A stretch of DNA of 64,000 bases, taken from NCBI RefSeq assembly GCF_900101125.1, contig NZ_FNFL01000002.1, positions 372,001 through 436,000 on the forward strand. The letters run 5' to 3'. The DNA is from Sediminibacillus albus (GTDB taxonomy: Bacteria > Bacillota > Bacilli > Bacillales > Amphibacillaceae). This document shows positions 58,220-64,000 of this stretch, one piece after another. Below the pieces are notes generated by a model. That model did not search any database. It saw nothing but the letters and a program-made list of their open reading frames with translations, and was not told the origin of the DNA. Both the position numbers and the translations under genes were made by a program. Numbering within the stretch: position 1 is the first letter of the stretch; each line of letters starts with the position of its first letter.

Positions 58220-59158
58220 ATGGCAAAAGTACGTACCCAGGATTTATTGAACCAATTTAACTTAGAGCTTGTTGCCGGAAGAGATGGTGTACACAGAGAA
58301 ATTTTCATGAGTGATATATCCCGTCCTGGTCTGGAAATGGCTGGTTATTTTAAATATTATCCAAAAGACCGGCTGCAGCTGCTAGGTAAAACAGAGATGT
58401 CGTTCTTTAATGAACTAAGTTCCGAAGAGCAGCGGGACCGTGTCATTAATCTTTGCACAGATATCACTCCGGGAATTGTTATTACCAGGGGAATGGACAT
58501 TCCGGAAGTGCTGATAGCAGCAGCCGATGAATCAGGAGTGCCATTGATGCGTTCTCCACATAAAACGACTAGAGTTACGAGCAGATTGACCAATTATTTG
58601 GAAGCCAGGTTTGCCCCATTTACAGCTATTCATGGCGTGTTGGTCGATATATATGGGATTGGCGTTTTAATAACCGGCCAAAGTGGCGTAGGGAAAAGTG
58701 AAACGGCTTTGGAACTAGTTAAACGCGGGCACAGGCTTGTTGCCGATGATAGCGTGGAGATAAGGCAGGAAGATTATGACAGCCTGATTGGAAACTCGCC
58801 GCCGCTAATCGAGCATTTACTGGAAATCCGCGGACTGGGCATTATCAATGTAATGACTTTGTTCGGAGCTGGCTCTGTAAGATCCTATAAAAAGATTTCG
58901 ATGATTATCCATTTAGAATTATGGGACCAGAAAAAACAATATGACCGCCTCGGGCTTGAGGAAGAGACAATGAAGATTATGGATGTGGAAGTGCCTAAAG
59001 CTATTATTCCGGTACGTCCAGGCAGGAATCTGTCCGTCATTATCGAAGTGGCTGCGATGAATTTCCGGTTAAAGCGGATGGGCGTCAATGCGGCAGAAGA
59101 ATTTTCGGAAAGATTGACAAATATGATTCAGCAGGAAAAAGGCGAAGAAAACGAGTAG
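58220..59158 (+). CDS. hprK: HPr(Ser) kinase/phosphorylase
   Basis: A 312-aa enzyme with Walker [12 protein letters not shown] (about 151-161), the DD pair in LVADDSVEI, the signature [10 protein letters not shown] and the C-terminal VPVRPGRN-like [14 protein letters not shown]. It phosphorylates HPr at Ser46 when glycolytic intermediates are high and removes the phosphate otherwise, controlling CcpA-based catabolite repression. GGAGGG fixes ATG 58220. It heads the operon hprK-lgt-yvoD-ppaX-yvoF. Confidence 0.97.
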   Translation: MAKVRTQDLLNQFNLELVAGRDGVHREIFMSDISRPGLEMAGYFKYYPKDRLQLLGKTEMSFFNELSSEEQRDRVINLCTDITPGIVITRGMDIPEVLIAAADESGVPLMRSPHKTTRVTSRLTNYLEARFAPFTAIHGVLVDIYGIGVLITGQSGVGKSETALELVKRGHRLVADDSVEIRQEDYDSLIGNSPPLIEHLLEIRGLGIINVMTLFGAGSVRSYKKISMIIHLELWDQKKQYDRLGLEEETMKIMDVEVPKAIIPVRPGRNLSVIIEVAAMNFRLKRMGVNAAEEFSERLTNMIQQEKGEENE

Positions 59159-59170
59159 GAGGTGAAGGAA

Positions 59171-59998
59171 TTGACGTGTAGTGCACCTGCATTAGATAGA
59201 GTGTTTTTTGATTTAGGCCCTTTTACAGTATATTGGTATGGGGTCATTATAGCAGCTGGTGCTTTTCTTGGGTTATGGCTTGCGACCAGAGAATCTGACC
59301 GGCTTGGATTAAATAAAGAGCTGTTTGTCGATTTGATTGTTTTTGCAATTCCTATCGCCATCATCTCTGCGCGCCTATACTATGTCATTTTTGAATGGGA
59401 ACGTTATAGCGGCGCCCCCTGGTGGGATGTTTTCGCAATATGGGAAGGCGGCATTGCCATTCATGGAGCACTAATCGGTTCTGTCGTTACAGCAGTAATT
59501 TTTGCAAGGGCAAAAAAAGTTTCATTTTGGCAGCTGGCAGATATTGCTGCTCCCAGTCTTATTCTAGGCCAGGCAATTGGCCGCTGGGGAAATTTCATGA
59601 ATCAGGAAGCACATGGCGGTCCTGTTTCTCAAGCTGCCTATGATAACTTTTTGCAATACCTTCCTGATTTCATTATGAACCAAATGTGTATCGGAGGTAT
59701 CATGTATCACCCGACTTTCTTGTATGAGTCGTTATGGAATATATTAGGGCTCGTATTTTTACTCATTTTCCGCCGCTACAACCCAAGACGCGGGGAAGTA
59801 TTCTTAAGCTATGTTATCTGGTATTCTGTCGGTCGCTTCTTTATCGAAGGGATGCGGACAGACAGCCTGTATATTGCCGGGTCACTTAGAACAGCCCAGG
59901 CAATTTCCATTGTGCTCGTAATTGTAGGCATCCTACTGATTATTTACCGTCGGAAGTCCGGCCAGGCAAATAAACATTATAACGGTAAAAAAGCATAA
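59171..59998 (+). CDS. lgt: Prolipoprotein diacylglyceryl transferase
   Basis: A 275-aa membrane enzyme with seven hydrophobic segments and the Lgt signature [18 protein letters not shown], plus [11 protein letters not shown] and [14 protein letters not shown]. It adds diacylglycerol to the lipobox Cys of lipoproteins such as the CccB and FixH-like proteins in this window. GTG 59162 lies inside the ribosome site AGGAGGTGA, so TTG 59171 is the better start. Confidence 0.96.
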   Translation: MTCSAPALDRVFFDLGPFTVYWYGVIIAAGAFLGLWLATRESDRLGLNKELFVDLIVFAIPIAIISARLYYVIFEWERYSGAPWWDVFAIWEGGIAIHGALIGSVVTAVIFARAKKVSFWQLADIAAPSLILGQAIGRWGNFMNQEAHGGPVSQAAYDNFLQYLPDFIMNQMCIGGIMYHPTFLYESLWNILGLVFLLIFRRYNPRRGEVFLSYVIWYSVGRFFIEGMRTDSLYIAGSLRTAQAISIVLVIVGILLIIYRRKSGQANKHYNGKKA

Positions 59999-60014
59999 AA
60001 AGAGGTGGAGTAAT

Positions 60015-60977
60015 ATGGTTGGAATCATTCAACGGGGCTTTAAAGCAGGACTTTATTTATCATGGACACTCGGAAAGGTTATCTTTCCAGTTACGTTGAT
60101 TGTGACAATTCTCCGCTACACACCAGTTTTAAGCTGGCTGATTGATATGTTAAGTCCGATGATGAAATGGATCGGCCTGTCGGGCGAGGCGGCAGTTCCT
60201 TTGGTGTTAGGAAACCTATTGAATTTGTATGCCGGAATCGGTGCAATAGTTTCTTTTGATTTTTCGGTGAAAGAAGTATTTATCATGGCGATTATGATGT
60301 CTTTTTCCCATAATTTGATCATCGAATCGACCGTTGCCTCTAAAGTCGGCGTCAGCTGGTGGGTCGTAGTGGGAGTCAGAATTTCTTTAGCCCTCCTGGC
60401 TGCTGCAGTAATCAACTTGGTATGGCGCGGCGGCAGCGAGGCAGCACAGTATGGTTTAATATCTAAAGCGGAACACATACCAGATGGATGGCTGGCTATC
60501 TTCGGCCAGGGCTTGCAAACAGCCATGATCGGTGTATTGCAATTGGCATTGATTGTCATTCCATTAATGGTTTTTATGCAATTTTTCCGAGAGCTTGGCT
60601 GGATGGATAAAATGTCAAACGCCCTCGCTCCTTTTACCAAGTTCCTTGGTATGGAAAAAAATGCATCGATGACATTGGCAGCGGGGCTCACCTTGGGACT
60701 TGCTTATGGAGCCGGTTTGATGATCCAGGCTGTCAAAGAGGATGGCGTTTCGAAAAAAGACATGTATTTGGCGCTGATTTTTCTTGTATCCTGTCATGCC
60801 GTGGTGGAAGACACTTTAGTATTCATCCCGTTGGGTATTCCAGTCTGGCCATTGTTGTTAATCCGTTTGTTGACTGCGATCCTTCTTACTGCCGCTATCG
60901 CTTATATTTGGAAACGAGCTCAATCATCAAGAAATGGAAAGGAGCCAACACATGAACATTCGTACGATTCTCTTTGA
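60015..60977 (+). CDS. yvoD: YvoD, nucleoside-recognition (Gate) domain membrane protein
   Basis: The 320-aa protein has about eight membrane segments and two Gate-domain blocks like SpmA/SpmB and FeoB-type gates ([46 protein letters not shown]). Substrate unknown. The conserved location in the hprK-lgt-ppaX operon supports the YvoD name. AGGTGGAG precedes the ATG; the 3' end overlaps ppaX by 26 bases. Confidence 0.88.
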   Translation: MVGIIQRGFKAGLYLSWTLGKVIFPVTLIVTILRYTPVLSWLIDMLSPMMKWIGLSGEAAVPLVLGNLLNLYAGIGAIVSFDFSVKEVFIMAIMMSFSHNLIIESTVASKVGVSWWVVVGVRISLALLAAAVINLVWRGGSEAAQYGLISKAEHIPDGWLAIFGQGLQTAMIGVLQLALIVIPLMVFMQFFRELGWMDKMSNALAPFTKFLGMEKNASMTLAAGLTLGLAYGAGLMIQAVKEDGVSKKDMYLALIFLVSCHAVVEDTLVFIPLGIPVWPLLLIRLLTAILLTAAIAYIWKRAQSSRNGKEPTHEHSYDSL

Positions 60978-61590
60978 TTTAGACGGCACATTAATTGATA
61001 CAAACGAACTCATTATCGCTTCGTTCCTGCATACGCTAAAGGTGTATTCCAACCACGAATACAGCAGAAAAGAGGTGCTGGATTTCATCGGTCCCCCATT
61101 AAAAGACAGCTTTATGAAAATTGACCCTGACAGGGTGGATGAGATGGTTGCTACTTACCGGGAACATAACCTCTCTAACCATGACGATTATGTAACAGCT
61201 TATCCTACTGTTGTAGATACATTGAAGCAATTAAAAGCAGCAGGTTACCAGCTGGCGATTGTGACAACGAAAGTGAAGTCTACAGCTATGATGGGGATAG
61301 CACTGACAGGGATGGAAGGCTTGTTTGAAACAGTTATCGGCTTAGAGGATGTTACAAATGCCAAACCACATCCGGAGCCGATCATAAAAGCATTGCAGCA
61401 GCTTGATGGCCAAGCCTCTACAACATTGATGGTGGGCGATAATTATCATGATATTGAAGCTGGGCAAAATGCCGGGACGAAAACTGCAGGTGTTGCATGG
61501 ACAATTAAAGGGCGCGAAGTTTTAGAAGCGTACCAGCCGGATTATATGCTCGAAAAAATGAGCGATCTGACAACGATTCTGGGAGTGTGA
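60952..61590 (+). CDS. ppaX: PpaX, pyrophosphatase (HAD superfamily)
   Basis: The 212-aa HAD hydrolase has motif [13 protein letters not shown], motif II VTTK, motif III Lys (AKPHPEP) and motif [13 protein letters not shown]. PpaX degrades the pyrophosphate released by the phosphorylase reaction of HprK. AAAGGAG at 60938 fixes ATG 60952 within the end of yvoD. Confidence 0.94.
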   Translation: MNIRTILFDLDGTLIDTNELIIASFLHTLKVYSNHEYSRKEVLDFIGPPLKDSFMKIDPDRVDEMVATYREHNLSNHDDYVTAYPTVVDTLKQLKAAGYQLAIVTTKVKSTAMMGIALTGMEGLFETVIGLEDVTNAKPHPEPIIKALQQLDGQASTTLMVGDNYHDIEAGQNAGTKTAGVAWTIKGREVLEAYQPDYMLEKMSDLTTILGV

Positions 61591-61594
61591 CCAG

Positions 61595-62149
61595 ATGCGT
61601 AAAACAGAGCGATATCGTGTTCAGACAGCCAATTCCTTATGGCATATTTATAAGACAGTGCCGTTTTTAAAAGTGATAAAAAATTTCGCTGTTATCCAGC
61701 TGGCTCGATACACGCCGTTTTTGTCAGTGAAAAATTGGCTGTATCGTACGTTTTTACGTATGGATATTGGCGATAGAACTGCTTTTGCATTAATGGTTAT
61801 GCTCGATATTATGTTTCCGGAAAAAATATCTGTTGGAAAAAATACAGTAATTGGCTATAACACCACGATTTTAGCCCATGAGTATTTAATTAAAGAATAC
61901 AGGCTAGGCGATGTTGTTATTGGAGAAAACGTCATGATCGGAGCCAACACAACGATTCTGCCAGGGGTAACAATCGGTAACGGGGCAATTGTCTCTGCCG
62001 GAACCCTCGTACATAAAGATGTCGAAGCAGGGACTTTTGTTGGTGGCAACCCGATGAAGGTCATTTATTCAAGAGAAGAAATGGAAAAGCGTGACAAGGA
62101 AGACGGCTTTTTCTTAGATGGTAATACGATTGAAGTTCCCGATAATTAA
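61595..62149 (+). CDS. yvoF: YvoF, hexapeptide-repeat acyltransferase
   Basis: This 184-aa protein has a basic N-terminal region and left-handed beta-helix hexapeptide repeats (VGKNTVIGYNTTILAHEYLI, IGENVMIGANTTILPGVTIGNGAIVSAGTLVHKDV) ending in the typical VGGNPMKVI. Likely O-acetyltransferase; acceptor unknown. It starts four bases after the ppaX stop and is the last gene of the hprK operon. Confidence 0.9.
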   Translation: MRKTERYRVQTANSLWHIYKTVPFLKVIKNFAVIQLARYTPFLSVKNWLYRTFLRMDIGDRTAFALMVMLDIMFPEKISVGKNTVIGYNTTILAHEYLIKEYRLGDVVIGENVMIGANTTILPGVTIGNGAIVSAGTLVHKDVEAGTFVGGNPMKVIYSREEMEKRDKEDGFFLDGNTIEVPDN

Positions 62150-62163
62150 TGGGAACTTTTTTA
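62132..62163 (+). terminator. Intrinsic terminator of the hprK operon
   Basis: AAGTTCCC / GGGAACTT, 8-bp stem, followed by TTTT; the stem overlaps the last codons of yvoF. Confidence 0.85.
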
Positions 62164-62218
62164 GCAGGTAGGAAAGCATAAAAATTTTAACCTTCCTGCA
62201 TAAGTGCTACTACGTCCC

Positions 62219-62256
62219 TGACGTTGCCAAAAGGCTCATCAGTCAACGTTTTTTTT
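62219..62256 (+). terminator. Second terminator or glpK leader attenuator
   Basis: ACGTTG (62221-62226) pairs with CAACGT (62244-62249), with an inner CC/GG hairpin, followed by eight T. It lies 128 bases upstream of glpK. In B. subtilis the glp genes are controlled by the antiterminator GlpP; whether a promoter lies upstream of this hairpin is not clear. Confidence 0.6.
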
Positions 62257-62323
62257 ATTTCCCTGCGAGGAAACGGCTTATCCAAACTGTAAGTTTTTAT
62301 AGAAACAGGTTAACTGGAGATAG

Positions 62324-63874
<1,551 letters not shown>

Positions 63875-63899
63875 ATAACTTTCCATTCCAAACGAAGAG

Positions 63900-63908
63900 T
63901 GCTATAAT
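63900..63908 (+). promoter_or_regulatory. Extended -10 promoter element after glpK
   Basis: TGC followed by TATAAT, 26 bases after the glpK stop, upstream of the attenuator-like hairpin; probably the promoter of the next gene. Confidence 0.6.
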
Positions 63909-63941
63909 AAAGATAAGTTAATAAGAAACGGCTGGAGAAAT

Positions 63942-64000
63942 GGAGAGACCGCACACTTCTATGGGGATAACCTATAGAAAATGCTGCGGTCTCTTTTTTT
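63942..64000 (+). promoter_or_regulatory. Terminator-type leader, probable GlpP-controlled attenuator
   Basis: AGAGACCGCA (63944-63953) and TGCGGTCTCT (63985-63994) form a 10-bp stem followed by at least seven T, cut by the window end. It lies about 35 bases after a consensus extended -10, so it would end a short leader RNA. In B. subtilis a similar hairpin ahead of glpD is opened by GlpP with glycerol-3-phosphate. The gene it controls is outside the window. Confidence 0.55.

Noticed and set aside
60116-60691. 191-aa frame on the - strand
   Set aside because: It is antisense to yvoD, whose + strand membrane protein is well supported.

Overview
The window is a chromosomal segment of a low-to-moderate G+C, motile, endospore-former-type Firmicute of the family Bacillaceae. 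Gene content and order follow the Bacillus subtilis arc degS-degU-degV-comF-flgM operon-hag-flaG/fliDST-hpf-secA-prfB-cccB-ftsEX-ctpB-minJ-uvrBA-yvlBCD-hprK-lgt-yvoD-ppaX-yvoF. Protein similarity alone does not let me fix the genus; protein sequences and intergenic repeats look like those of soil or halotolerant genera near Bacillus. Nearly all genes are on the + strand; only a SNF2 helicase and a FixH/YtkA-like lipoprotein are on the - strand.

Region 1 (1-9.8 kb) holds the end of degS, degU behind an unusually structured leader, degV, a comF locus lacking comFB, then yvyF-flgM-flgN-flgK-flgL-yviE-fliW-csrA. Region 2 (9.8-20.8 kb) is flagellin (hag), with a CsrA-type hairpin in its leader, followed by an accessory operon: an unknown 202-aa protein, a Maf/DUF115 flagellin glycosyltransferase and a pseudaminic-acid pathway (pseB, pseC, pseF, pseG, pseI). 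A textbook sigma-D promoter precedes this operon. The pathway has no PseH-type acetyltransferase; an ATP-grasp ligase and a Rossmann + SGNH-like two-domain protein sit where it would be expected, so the sugar put on flagellin may be a non-standard N-acylated or aminoacylated nonulosonate. This is the best candidate in the window for an undescribed biology.

Region 3 (21-26.5 kb) has yutJ, flaG-fliD-fliS-fliT, hpf with an exact-consensus sigma-B promoter, a strong orphan hairpin and an unannotated 55-aa CxxC protein. Region 4 (26.6-39.8 kb) is secA, prfB (programmed +1 frameshift), an AI-2E family membrane protein, a YitT-family protein, cccB, ftsE-ftsX with an M23 murein hydrolase, ctpB and minJ. 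Region 5 (40-49.4 kb) is accessory: two APH-type kinases, a SWIM/SNF2 helicase, a small P-loop kinase, an 82-bp-period tandem repeat array, prfC and a lipoprotein. Region 6 (49.5-64 kb) is the LexA-boxed uvrB-uvrA pair, Bacillaceae palindromic repeats, yojF-bshB2, yvlBCD, hprK-lgt-yvoD-ppaX-yvoF, glpK, and at the very end a probable antitermination leader for the next gene (expected glpD).

Several layers connect the genes: FlgM/sigma-D controls hag, the glycosylation operon and probably flaG; FliW-CsrA controls Hag translation; FlgN, FliS and FliT are export chaperones for FlgK/FlgL, flagellin and FliD; HprK and cre-like sites link carbon status to glpK.
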